Shown here piece after piece: positions 34,598 to 42,526 of a stretch of DNA of 64,000 bases. The DNA comes from JACVRW01 sp963835705. GTDB taxonomy: Bacteria; Actinomycetota; Thermoleophilia; Solirubrobacterales; Thermoleophilaceae. Under the pieces are notes generated by a model. The model saw only the letters and a program-made list of their open reading frames with translations. It had not been told where the DNA came from and did no database searches. Positions within the stretch are counted from its first letter, which is position 1, and each line of letters begins with the position of its first letter. Both the position numbers and the translations under genes were made by a program. The stretch is from positions 124,001 through 188,000 of the forward strand of contig CAWIGR010000012.1 in the NCBI GenBank assembly GCA_963835705.1. The letters run 5' to 3'.

Positions 34598-37452
34598 GAG
34601 CGCAGCACCTCGCCGTCCGGGTCGTAGAACGGCTTCGTCACGACCTGCGCGCGAAGGCGACGCCCGTTGTCCGAGATGGTCACGCTGGCGCCGTCCTGTG
34701 CCAGCTCCGCCGGCACCCAGGCCATTCCGATCGTCTTTCCGAGCTGGGGCGAATAGCGCGCGCTCGTGACCTGCCCCATCGGCGAGCCGCCCATGGGAAG
34801 CACCGCGGCGCCCTCCGTCGGCACGTGGCCGTTCGCCAGGGTGAACCCGACCAGCGCGGTCTCCGTCGGCTCCTCCGCGAAGCGCTCCAGCGCCCACTTG
34901 CCGATGAAGTCGTCCTCCTTGTCGAGCTTCACGATCCACGGCATCGCGGCGCCGAACGGGGTCGACTCGGAGTCGGTGTCCTGCCCCACCAGGATGTGCA
35001 TCTTCTGGAGGCGCAGCAGCCGCTGCGGCTCGAGGCCGAAAGGGCGCAGGCCGTGCTCGGCCCCGGCCTCGAGCAGCGCGTCCCACAGGTGCTCGCCGTG
35101 CGCGGCCGGGAAGTGGATCTCGTAGCCCACCTCCCCCACGAAGCCGATCCGCAGGATCAGGCACGGCACCCCGGCCACGCCGGCCTGCTTGCCGTCCAGA
35201 TACGTGAACGCCTCGCTCGAGCAGTCGAGCTCCGTCAGCTTTCCCATGATCTCCCGCGCGCGCGGGCCCGCGACGTTCACCGCGCAGAGGCCCTGGGTGA
35301 CGTCGGTCAGCTGCACGTCGAGCTTCCAGTCCGCCAGCCACCAGGAGAACCACTGGTACACCGCCCCGGCGCCCGACGAGGTGGTGGTCACGTAGAACGC
35401 GTCCTCGTCGAGGCGGCAGATCGTGCCGTCGTCCACGATGCGCCCCGCGTCGCTCGCGATCACGCCGTAGCGGATGCGGCCCGGCTTCAGGTTCGAGAAG
35501 CGGTTCGGGTAGAGCCGGTCGAGCAGCTCGCCCGCGTCCGGGCCGCGCACGATCAGCTTGCCGAGCGTGGACACGTCGATCAGGCCGGCCGCCTCGTGCA
35601 CCGCCAGCGCCTCGCCGCGAGCGTCGCCGTAGTCGTAGGCGCGCCGCCAGTCGCCCGCCCACATCACGGTGGCGCCCTGCTCGCGGTGGCGGCCGTGGAT
35701 CGCCGAGCGCTTGGCGGGCTCGAAGGGGCGGCCGGCCAGGGCGCCCATGGGCACCGAGTGCCAGGGCGGCCGCGACGTGGTGGTGCCGACCTGCGCGAGC
35801 GTCTGCCCGGTCTCCTCGGCCATCTGGCGCACGGCCGGCAGCTGGCACATGCGGCCCTGGCACGGGCCCATCGTGGTGGTGGTGTACCGCTTCGAGAGCT
35901 CGATCGAGTCGTAGCCCTCCGCCACCGACAGGTGGATGTCCTTCACCGTCACGTCCTCGCAGAGGCAGGCGAAGCACTTGCCGCCGCCCGTGGCGGCCAC
36001 CGGCTCCGGCACCGCCACGTGCGCGGGGCGCCGGGCGAGCTCCGCCAGGCGCTCGAGGCCGCCCTCGGCGCGATCCCGCGAGTCCGCGTCGCCCATGCCG
36101 AGCGCGTGGGCCGCCTCGGCGCCCGCCACGGCGCCGGACAGCTCGGCCTCCTCCAGCGCGCCCGCGCCGGCCACCTCGCCGGCGGCCAGCACGTCGCCGG
36201 GCAGCTCGGACAGCGCGAACACCCCGCGCTCCGCGTCGTACGCCGTGCGGGCGCCCGCCTGCGACAGCAGCGACGTGGCGGGGGCGCTGCCGCCGGACAC
36301 CACCAGCAGGTCGCAGGCCACCTCCATCTCGCCGATGTGGTCGGAGGCGAGCGTCACCCGCTCCACCTGCTTGCGACCGTGCGCCGCGACCACTCGCGCG
36401 CCGCGCATCACGCCGATGCTGGCCCGCTCGAGCGCCGCGAAGGCGGCGCTCGGCCCGCCCTGGCGCATGTCCGCCACCGCGGCGATCTCGACGCCCGCGT
36501 CCTGAAGTGCGAGGGCGGCCTCGAGCCCGCGGTCGCACACCGCCGCCACCACGGCCCGCGTGCCGGGCCGCACCGCGTACAGCGCGGCCAGCCGCAGCGC
36601 GCCGCCCGACAGCATCACGCCCGGAAGGTCGTTGCCCGCGAACAGCAGCGGCTGCTCGATCGTGCCGGTGGCGAAGACGATCCGCTGCGCGCGGACCTGG
36701 TGCAGGGTGTCGCCCTGCCACACCGGCACGAGCCCGTCGAAGGCGCCGAGCGCCGGCGCGCTCGGCAGGACCTCCACGCCGGCCGCGCGGGCCCTCGAGA
36801 CCAGCTCGCGCGCGTGGGACCGACCACCCTCGGCCAGCAGCCGCCCGCCGGGCTCGGGACCCTCGTCGCACAGCACCACGTCGGCGCCCAGCTCGGCCGC
36901 GGCGATGCCGGCGCTGAGCCCGGCCGCGCCGCCGCCCACCACCAGCACGTCCGCGTGGCGGCGGCGGTACTCGGTCCGCCACTCCCGCTCGCGCTGGCTC
37001 TTGCGGAGCTTGCCGAGCCCGGCGGCGTGGCGCAGGACCTTCTCGTACAGCGGCCACAGCCGCCGCGGGCGGATGAAGGTCTTGTAGTAGAAGCCCGGCG
37101 GGGTGAACGGGCCGCCGACCTTCTCGGTCGCGCGCATCACGTCGAAGTCGAGCGAGGGCGACGCGTTCATGTGCTCGACCCTCATGCCCTCGCGCACCGG
37201 CTCGGTGCACGCCCTCACTCCGGGTGCATCGTCCACCTGGACGAGGCAGTTGGGGCACTGGCCGGCACAGCAGAGGAGGCCGCGCGGGCGGTGGTACTTG
37301 AAGGAGCGCGAGAAGGTGCGCCGGCCCGACGCGAACAGCGCCGACCCGATCGTGTCTCCCTCGACGCCGACGACCCGCTTGCCGTCGAACGTGAAGGACA
37401 CCTCGCGGTCCCGGTCGATCCGCTCGCCGTCGCGCTGCGGAAGCCGGGTCAC
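34594..37452 (-). CDS. mgdC: N-methylglutamate dehydrogenase subunit C (SoxA/alpha-like, folate-binding)
   Basis: 952-aa alpha subunit. Residues about 20-100 form a ferredoxin-like domain, YHRPRGLLCCAGQCPNCLVQ plus a later VRAC, whose Cys spacing could hold a [2Fe-2S] cluster. Next is an NAD(P)-binding domain (VLVVGGGAAGLSAGIAAAELG), a Cys-rich linker (CFACLCEDVTVKD, CQGRMCQL), and a GcvT fold from about 580 on (LGKLIVRGPDAGELLDRLYPN, FVGEVGYEIHFP, RLQKMHILVGQDTD) that passes the oxidised methyl to THF. Sarcosine oxidases usually lack the N-terminal cysteines, so a dehydrogenase is favoured. GTG start overlaps mgdB (GTGA). Confidence 0.83.
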   Translation of the reverse strand: MTRLPQRDGERIDRDREVSFTFDGKRVVGVEGDTIGSALFASGRRTFSRSFKYHRPRGLLCCAGQCPNCLVQVDDAPGVRACTEPVREGMRVEHMNASPSLDFDVMRATEKVGGPFTPPGFYYKTFIRPRRLWPLYEKVLRHAAGLGKLRKSQREREWRTEYRRRHADVLVVGGGAAGLSAGIAAAELGADVVLCDEGPEPGGRLLAEGGRSHARELVSRARAAGVEVLPSAPALGAFDGLVPVWQGDTLHQVRAQRIVFATGTIEQPLLFAGNDLPGVMLSGGALRLAALYAVRPGTRAVVAAVCDRGLEAALALQDAGVEIAAVADMRQGGPSAAFAALERASIGVMRGARVVAAHGRKQVERVTLASDHIGEMEVACDLLVVSGGSAPATSLLSQAGARTAYDAERGVFALSELPGDVLAAGEVAGAGALEEAELSGAVAGAEAAHALGMGDADSRDRAEGGLERLAELARRPAHVAVPEPVAATGGGKCFACLCEDVTVKDIHLSVAEGYDSIELSKRYTTTTMGPCQGRMCQLPAVRQMAEETGQTLAQVGTTTSRPPWHSVPMGALAGRPFEPAKRSAIHGRHREQGATVMWAGDWRRAYDYGDARGEALAVHEAAGLIDVSTLGKLIVRGPDAGELLDRLYPNRFSNLKPGRIRYGVIASDAGRIVDDGTICRLDEDAFYVTTTSSGAGAVYQWFSWWLADWKLDVQLTDVTQGLCAVNVAGPRAREIMGKLTELDCSSEAFTYLDGKQAGVAGVPCLILRIGFVGEVGYEIHFPAAHGEHLWDALLEAGAEHGLRPFGLEPQRLLRLQKMHILVGQDTDSESTPFGAAMPWIVKLDKEDDFIGKWALERFAEEPTETALVGFTLANGHVPTEGAAVLPMGGSPMGQVTSARYSPQLGKTIGMAWVPAELAQDGASVTISDNGRRLRAQVVTKPFYDPDGEVLRS

Positions 37453-37697
37453 GGGAGCTCCGTCTTCAGGACCTCGTTCGTGCGCGTGTCGCGCTCGGCG
37501 AGGAACCACTCGCCGCATCCGGAGCGGTGACACCACCACTCGCGTTGCACTCCCGCGACGTTTCGCCGGAAGTAGTTGTACGTGTTCAGCTCTCGCTGCG
37601 AGGGCGCCGAACGCGGCCGTGGGTTGACCTCACCCCCGAAGCCGAAGTCGGTCACCTCGCGCGGGCCGCAGTTGGGACAGGTGAGGACGTAGGACAC
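37449..37697 (-). CDS. mgdB: N-methylglutamate dehydrogenase subunit B (SoxD/delta-like, zinc)
   Basis: 82-aa delta subunit: LTCPNCGPREVTDFGFGGEV with the CxxC pair at residues 7-10, then REWWCHRSGCGEWFLAERDT supplying Cys and His for Zn2+, exactly the SoxD pattern. Starts at GTG 37697; an operator-like AACAAATAGGTA lies 32 bases upstream, so it is probably the first gene of an mgdBCDA-fhs transcript, though the mgs operon is only 72 bases away. Confidence 0.85.
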   Translation of the reverse strand: MSYVLTCPNCGPREVTDFGFGGEVNPRPRSAPSQRELNTYNYFRRNVAGVQREWWCHRSGCGEWFLAERDTRTNEVLKTELP

Positions 37698-37728
37698 TGG
37701 TGCGCGCTAGAGGACGGGACGGAGCTTA

Positions 37729-37740
37729 AACAAATAGGTA
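37729..37740. promoter_or_regulatory. Operator-like AACAAATAGGTA upstream of mgdBCDA-fhs
   Basis: An AT-rich 12-mer matching the TACMAATTNGTA set at 10 of 12 positions, in the 72-base gap between mgsC2 and mgdB. Its position suggests an internal promoter that uncouples the dehydrogenase from the synthase genes. Confidence 0.45.
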
Positions 37741-37769
37741 CAAAGCCGCAAGGCGGCTCCGTCGGAGGA

Positions 37770-39116
37770 TCACGCGGGGGCGCCCGGCACCCAGCTCGTC
37801 CCGGCCAGCGGCACCTTCGCCATCGCCGCCGCCTCCAGGGTCAGCGCGACCAGGTCCTCCGGCTCAAGATTGTGCACGTGGGACTTCCCGCAGGCGCGCG
37901 CCAGCGTCTGGGTCTCGAGCGTCATCGTGCGCAGGTAGTTGGCGAGCCGGCGCCCGCCCAGCTCCGCGTCGAAGCGCGCGGCCAGCTCGTCGTCCTGCGT
38001 CGAGATGCCGGCCGGGTCGCGGCCCTCGTGCCAGTCGTCGTAGAACCCCGCCGCGCTGCCGATCGCCTGGTAGCCCTGCTCGAACTCCGGCGAGTTGTCT
38101 CCCAGCGCGATGATGGCCGCCACGCCGATCGAGACCGCGTCGGCGCCGAGCGCCAGCGCCTTCGCGACGTCGGCGCCCGAGCGGATCCCGCCCGAAACCA
38201 CCAGCTGCACCTTCCGGTGCACGCCGAGCTCGGTGAGGGCCTCCACCGCAGGCCGGATCGCGGCCAGCGTCGGGATGCCCACGTGCTCGATGAACACCTC
38301 CTGCGTGGCCGCGGTGCCGCCCTGCATCCCGTCCAGCACCACCACGTCCGCGCCCGCCTTCACGGCCAGCGCCACGTCGTAGTACGGCCGCGTGGCCCCG
38401 ACCTTCACGAACACCGGCTTCTCCCAGTCGGTGATCTCGCGCAGCTCCTGGATCTTGATCTCCATGTCGTCGGGCCCGGTCCAGTCCGGGTGCCGGCACG
38501 CGCTCCGCTGGTCGATCCCCTTCGGCAGGTCGCGCATCTCCGCCACGCGGTCGGAGATCTTCTGGCCGAGCAGCATCCCGCCCCCGCCCGGCTTCGCGCC
38601 CTGGCCCACCACGATCTCGATCGCGTCCGCCTTGCGCAGGTCGTCCGGGTTCATCCCGTAGCGCGAGGGCAGCAGCTGGTACACGAGCAGGCTCGAGTGC
38701 TCGCGCTCCTCGGGCGTCATCCCGCCGTCCCCGGTCGTCGTCGAGGTGCCGACGGCGCTCGCGCCGCGACCCAAAGCCTCCTTCGCCGGGGCGGACAGGG
38801 CGCCGAAGCTCATCCCGGCGATGGTGATCGGGATCTCGAGATGCAATGGCTTCGAGGCGTTGCGGTCGCCCAGCACCACGTCGGTGTCGCAGCGCTCCCG
38901 GTACCCCTCGAGCGGATAGCGCGAGACGCTCGCTCCCAGGAAGACGAGGTCGTCGAAGTGCGGAACCCGCCGCTTTGCGCCGAAGCCGCGGATGTCGTAG
39001 ATGCCCTCCCGCGCCGCCCGGTGGATCTCCGCGATCACATGGCGATCGAAGATTGCTCCTTCGCGCAGCGCCGTGCGGGAGGGCGCGGGCTGGCCCGCGC
39101 CGGACCGATCGCTCAT
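37770..39116 (-). CDS. mgsC: N-methylglutamate synthase subunit C (FMN domain), copy 2, without Fe-S cysteines
   Basis: 448-aa glutamate-synthase FMN-domain protein (ITIAGMSFGALS, GDGGMTPEE, GGGMLLGQKISD, LDGMQGGTAATQ, GGIRSGADVAKALALGADAVSIG). Where copy 1 has CYHCHTGRCPVGITTQ, this copy has FYDDWHEGRDPAGISTQD, with no Cys, so it cannot bind the usual [3Fe-4S] cluster there. N-methylglutamate synthase was described biochemically as a flavoprotein, which would fit copy 2. ATG 39116 overlaps the mgsB2 stop. Third gene of mgsABC. Confidence 0.85.
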   Translation of the reverse strand: MSDRSGAGQPAPSRTALREGAIFDRHVIAEIHRAAREGIYDIRGFGAKRRVPHFDDLVFLGASVSRYPLEGYRERCDTDVVLGDRNASKPLHLEIPITIAGMSFGALSAPAKEALGRGASAVGTSTTTGDGGMTPEEREHSSLLVYQLLPSRYGMNPDDLRKADAIEIVVGQGAKPGGGGMLLGQKISDRVAEMRDLPKGIDQRSACRHPDWTGPDDMEIKIQELREITDWEKPVFVKVGATRPYYDVALAVKAGADVVVLDGMQGGTAATQEVFIEHVGIPTLAAIRPAVEALTELGVHRKVQLVVSGGIRSGADVAKALALGADAVSIGVAAIIALGDNSPEFEQGYQAIGSAAGFYDDWHEGRDPAGISTQDDELAARFDAELGGRRLANYLRTMTLETQTLARACGKSHVHNLEPEDLVALTLEAAAMAKVPLAGTSWVPGAPA

Positions 39117-39838
39117 CAGTACTCCCCGGCGTGGTCGACGTCGAAGTTGTAGAGCCGCCGCGCCGAGCCGTAGCGGCGGAAGTCGGAGGCCTCGCAATCC
39201 GTGACCTCCGCCCGGTCGAGCAGCTGCCGAAGCTCCGCCTCGTGCTCGTCGCGCATCTCCTTCTCCACGCAGTCCGCCCCCAGGCCCGCCACCTCGCCGC
39301 GCACGTACAGGTGCGCCTCGTAGATCGAGTCGCCGAGCGCGTCGCCGGCGCCGCCGCACACGACCAGGCAGCCCTTTTGCGCCATGAACGCGCTCATGTG
39401 TCCCACCGACCCATGGACGACGATGTCCACGCCCTTCATCGAGATCCCGCAGCGTGCCGACGCGCTGCCGCGAATCACGAGCATCCCGCCGCGGCCGCTC
39501 GCACCGGCCGACTGACTCGCGTTCCCGTCCACGAGCACGGTCCCGGACATGATGTTCTCGGCCACTCCCACACCAGCGTTGCCGTGCACCCGCACCGTGG
39601 CGTGCTTGTTCATGCCGGCGCAGTAGTAGCCCGCGTGCCCCTCGATCTCGACCTCAACCGGCGCGTCGATGCCCACCGCCAGCGCGTGGGCGCCGCGCGG
39701 GTTGCGCACCTGCCAGCGGCCTGCCACATCCGGCGCATGCAGGGCGGCGTTGAGCTCACGCAGCGGGGCGTGCGCGAGGTCGATCTGCTGCGCGCGAGGG
39801 GCCGGGCGTCGCCCGGACCGGAGCGATCCGCCTTCCAT
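39116..39838 (-). CDS. mgsB: N-methylglutamate synthase subunit B (GXGXG domain), copy 2
   Basis: 240-aa beta-helix protein of the GXGXG type: GHAGYYCAGMNKHATVRVHGNAG, AENIMSGTVLVDGNASQSAGA, GGMLVIRGSASARCGISMKGVDIVV and GDALGDSIYEAHLYVRG. Structural subunit of NMG synthase. ATG overlaps the mgsA2 stop, and the stop overlaps the mgsC2 start, so all three are coupled. Confidence 0.83.
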   Translation of the reverse strand: MEGGSLRSGRRPAPRAQQIDLAHAPLRELNAALHAPDVAGRWQVRNPRGAHALAVGIDAPVEVEIEGHAGYYCAGMNKHATVRVHGNAGVGVAENIMSGTVLVDGNASQSAGASGRGGMLVIRGSASARCGISMKGVDIVVHGSVGHMSAFMAQKGCLVVCGGAGDALGDSIYEAHLYVRGEVAGLGADCVEKEMRDEHEAELRQLLDRAEVTDCEASDFRRYGSARRLYNFDVDHAGEY

Positions 39839-40728
39839 CAGACGGGGGTCCGCTCCCAGCTGTAGACGCGGCCGGGCTCGGGCTCCCAGGTCGCGGCCTC
39901 CTCGGCCCCCGGCAGCACGGCGATCGCGCGGTACTCGGAGGCCATCGCCACCCAATCGTCCGTCTCCGCCATCACGGCGGGCTTGCACGCGATCGGGTCG
40001 CGCAGCACGGCGAAGCCCTCCTTCGTGCCGACCGCGAACGTGTAGAAGCCGTCGAGGTCGTCGAGGCAGCCCTCGAGCGCCTGCTCGAGCGAGGCGCCCT
40101 CGCGCAGCCTCCACGTGAGGTAGCCGGCGGCGACCTCGCTGTCGTTCTCGGTCTGGAACTCGATCCCCTCGGCTCGCAGCGTCTCGCGCAACCGGTTGTG
40201 GTTCGACAGGGAGCCGTTGTGCACGAGGCAGAGATCCAGGCCCGTGGAGAACGGGTGCGAGCCGTCGGTGGTGACCTTGCTCTCGGTGGCCATGCGAGTG
40301 TGGCCGAGCGCGTGGCTGCCCTGGAGAGAGGAGAGCTCGAAGGCCTCGACGAACCGCTCCGGGCGGACCGCCTCCTTGTAGATCTCGATCGCCTCGCCGG
40401 CGCTCATCACACGCAGCTCGGGGTAGCGCTCGTGCAGCCACGTGACCGCCTCGCCGGCCTCGGCCTGCACGACGAGCACGGCGTGGCTGCCGTGCACCTC
40501 CGGCTCGCCGGCCCCCAACGCCTCGGCGACGGCCGCCCAGTCCTGGCGCGGGTCGGCGCTGAAGAGCGACACCTTGGAGGAGCCGGGCGGCGCCGGGTCG
40601 CGGTAGAACGCGACACCCGCGGAGTCTGGCCCGCGGTCGCCCAGCTGGAGCAGCATCTCGCCCAGATGCAGGCCAAGCGCGTCGCTCACGCCCTGCGACT
40701 TGGAGAACAGTCCGACGATCCCACACAT
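39838..40728 (-). CDS. mgsA: N-methylglutamate synthase subunit A (class II amidotransferase), copy 2
   Basis: 296-aa Ntn amidotransferase: MCGIVGLF (Cys2 nucleophile), DRGPDSAGVAFY, GHTRMATES, HPFSTG and LVHNGSLSNHN. First gene of the mgsABC2 operon, divergent from gmaS2 with a 127-base regulatory gap. It differs enough from copy 1 (shorter, different linker) that the clusters are old duplicates or separately acquired. Confidence 0.85.
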   Translation of the reverse strand: MCGIVGLFSKSQGVSDALGLHLGEMLLQLGDRGPDSAGVAFYRDPAPPGSSKVSLFSADPRQDWAAVAEALGAGEPEVHGSHAVLVVQAEAGEAVTWLHERYPELRVMSAGEAIEIYKEAVRPERFVEAFELSSLQGSHALGHTRMATESKVTTDGSHPFSTGLDLCLVHNGSLSNHNRLRETLRAEGIEFQTENDSEVAAGYLTWRLREGASLEQALEGCLDDLDGFYTFAVGTKEGFAVLRDPIACKPAVMAETDDWVAMASEYRAIAVLPGAEEAATWEPEPGRVYSWERTPV

Positions 40729-40780
40729 GTCCTCGATCGAGTCTAGGCAGGCCCCTCCGCACCCCCAATGGGTCGGCCGC

Positions 40781-40826
40781 GCACATTTTCCGGGGACGCT
40801 GTGTGCGAATCGCACATTGGCCAGCT
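40781..40826. promoter_or_regulatory. Regulatory region between mgsA2 and gmaS2: palindrome and repeated GCACATT motif
   Basis: TGTGCGA-A-TCGCACA (40802-40816) is a perfect 7-bp-arm palindrome. GCACATTGGCCAGC (40812-40825) overlaps its right arm, and a partial copy GCACATTTTCCGGG lies at 40781. GCACATTGTCCAGC recurs upstream of amt2. The shared motif suggests a common regulator, possibly the GAF/PucR-type protein encoded next to amt2. Confidence 0.5.
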
Positions 40827-40855
40827 ACAGGGGTTGAGCGGATAGCTTGCCCGGC

Positions 40856-42526
40856 ATGAACGAGCCCTTCACCGCGCCCGAGTCGCGCGAGGACGCCGAG
40901 CGCTACATCCGCGAGCACGACGTCGAGTTCCTCTTCGCGCAGTTCGTCGACATGCACGGCAAGCCCAGCGCCAAGCTGGTGCCCGCACCCCACCTCGACG
41001 GCCTCTTCAGCGACGGCGCCGGGTTCGCGGGGTTCGCCGCCGGCCCCATCGGCCAGCGGCCCAACGACCCCGACATGGCCGCAATGCCCGACCCCCGCTC
41101 GCTCACCCCGCTGCCGTGGAGGCCGAACGTGGCCCGGTTCGCCTGCGACGTCCACGTCGAGGGCGAGGAGTGGCCGTACGACCCGCGGACCATCCTGCGC
41201 CGCCAGCTCGAGCGGGCCCGCTCGCTGGGCTTCGAGTTCATGCTCGGCACCGAGCTCGAGTACTTCCTCGTACGGCGCCGCGAGGACGGCGGGATCGAGC
41301 TGGCCGACCCGCTCGACACGCTCGACCAGCCCTGCTACGACATGCGCGCCCTTACGCGCAACCTCGACTTCATGTCACAGGTCTCGCGCTACATCACCGA
41401 GCTCGGCTGGAACAACTACGCCAACGACCACGAGGACGCGAACGGGCAGTTCGAGCAGAACTTCGACTTCGCCGATGCGCTCACCACCTGCGATCGCGCG
41501 ATCTTCTTCCGCTACATGGTGGAGTCGCTGGCGCAGGAGCGGGGGCTGATCGCCACCTTCATGCCGAAGCCGTTCGACCACCTGACCGGCAACGGCGCCC
41601 ACTTCCACATGAGCCTCTGGAAGGACGGCGAGAACGCCTTCGAGGTCGATCCCTCCGACGACCCGCGCGGCATGGGCCTCTCGCCGCTCGCCTACAACTT
41701 CATCGGCGGGCTGAAGGCGCACGCCAAGGCCTACATCGCGGTCACGGCGCCGACCGTGGGCTCGTACAAGCGGCTGGTGGTGGGCACGCGCAGCGGCTCG
41801 AGCTGGGCGCCCGTGTACGTGTCGTACGGCTACAACAACCGCACCCAGATGCTGCGCATCCCCGCCGCGGGCCGGGTCGAGGACCGCACCGTCGACGGCT
41901 CCTGCAACCCCTATCTGGGCGCCGCGGTGGTGCTGGCCGCGGGCCTCGACGGGATCGAGCGCGAGCTCGATCCGGGCGAGCCGACCACGGAGCTGAACCT
42001 GCACGAGCTGACCGACGAACAGCGCAGCGAGCTCGGCGTCGAGCTGCTGCCCGCCAACCTGCTCGACGCCACCCGCGAGCTGGAGCGCTGCCAGGTGCTC
42101 CGCAAGGCGCTCGGCAACACCGGGACGGAGGACTACGTCGACTACTTCGTGCGCACGAAGCAGGCCGAGTTCAAGGAGTGGCACGACCGGGTGAGCGACT
42201 GGGAGATCGAGCGCTACCTGCAGCTCTTTCTAGGTCTCGAGGAGGCCCAGCCGCCCCGCCAGGCGGGACGCCGGCAGCGCCTGAAGCAGCAGCGTGAGGA
42301 CCACCGCCAGGGCGACGACGCTGGCGTAGATCTCCACGTCCGGCACGCCGAGGCCGGCGAGCACCCCCACCAGCGCCGCCGGCACCACGCCGGTCTCCCG
42401 CGTCCAGCACAGGAAGAGGATCTCCTGAGGCGTCCAGCGCGCCCGGCGGTCCGACAGCGTGCAGGCCACGACCACCAGCGGGCGCGCCACGAGCAGCAGC
42501 GCGGCGAGCACCGCCAGGGCCGGTAG
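40856..42526 (+). CDS. gmaS: Gamma-glutamylmethylamide synthetase, copy 2 (true end probably about 42233)
   Basis: Glutamine-synthetase-fold enzyme for ATP-driven glutamate plus methylamine ligation. Motifs: FMLGTELEYFLV, YANDHEDANGQFEQNF, FMPKPF, GNGAHFHMSLW, APTVGSYKRLVVGTRSGSSWAPV and VDGSCNPYLGAA. The expected C-terminus is WEIERYLQLF. At 42221-42233 one T fewer in CTCTTTCTAG would give a stop right there (458 aa, normal length); as read, the frame runs on to 42526 across the opposite-strand antiporter with low-complexity residues. I take 42233 as the real end. Divergent from mgsABC2. Confidence 0.85.
   Translation: MNEPFTAPESREDAERYIREHDVEFLFAQFVDMHGKPSAKLVPAPHLDGLFSDGAGFAGFAAGPIGQRPNDPDMAAMPDPRSLTPLPWRPNVARFACDVHVEGEEWPYDPRTILRRQLERARSLGFEFMLGTELEYFLVRRREDGGIELADPLDTLDQPCYDMRALTRNLDFMSQVSRYITELGWNNYANDHEDANGQFEQNFDFADALTTCDRAIFFRYMVESLAQERGLIATFMPKPFDHLTGNGAHFHMSLWKDGENAFEVDPSDDPRGMGLSPLAYNFIGGLKAHAKAYIAVTAPTVGSYKRLVVGTRSGSSWAPVYVSYGYNNRTQMLRIPAAGRVEDRTVDGSCNPYLGAAVVLAAGLDGIERELDPGEPTTELNLHELTDEQRSELGVELLPANLLDATRELERCQVLRKALGNTGTEDYVDYFVRTKQAEFKEWHDRVSDWEIERYLQLFLGLEEAQPPRQAGRRQRLKQQREDHRQGDDAGVDLHVRHAEAGEHPHQRRRHHAGLPRPAQEEDLLRRPARPAVRQRAGHDHQRARHEQQRGEHRQGR

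Noticed and set aside
34531..37530. A 999-aa plus-strand open frame opposite mgdC
   Set aside because: Low-complexity antisense frame; mgdC and its neighbours explain the whole stretch with overlapping starts and stops.
32728..37697. Heterotetrameric sarcosine oxidase instead of N-methylglutamate dehydrogenase
   Set aside because: The subunits are homologous and sequence alone cannot fully separate them, but linkage to gmaS and mgsABC and the Fe-S cysteines in the alpha subunit favour N-methylglutamate dehydrogenase.
39116..41155. A single 679-aa minus-strand protein across mgsB2 and mgsA2
   Set aside because: The upstream part is the wrong frame of mgsA2 and gmaS2; real MgsA2 and MgsB2 are separate with an ATGA overlap.
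42234..42526. C-terminal 97-residue extension of GmaS2
   Set aside because: The residues are Arg/Gln/His-rich and antisense to the antiporter; removing one T gives a stop at the normal family length.
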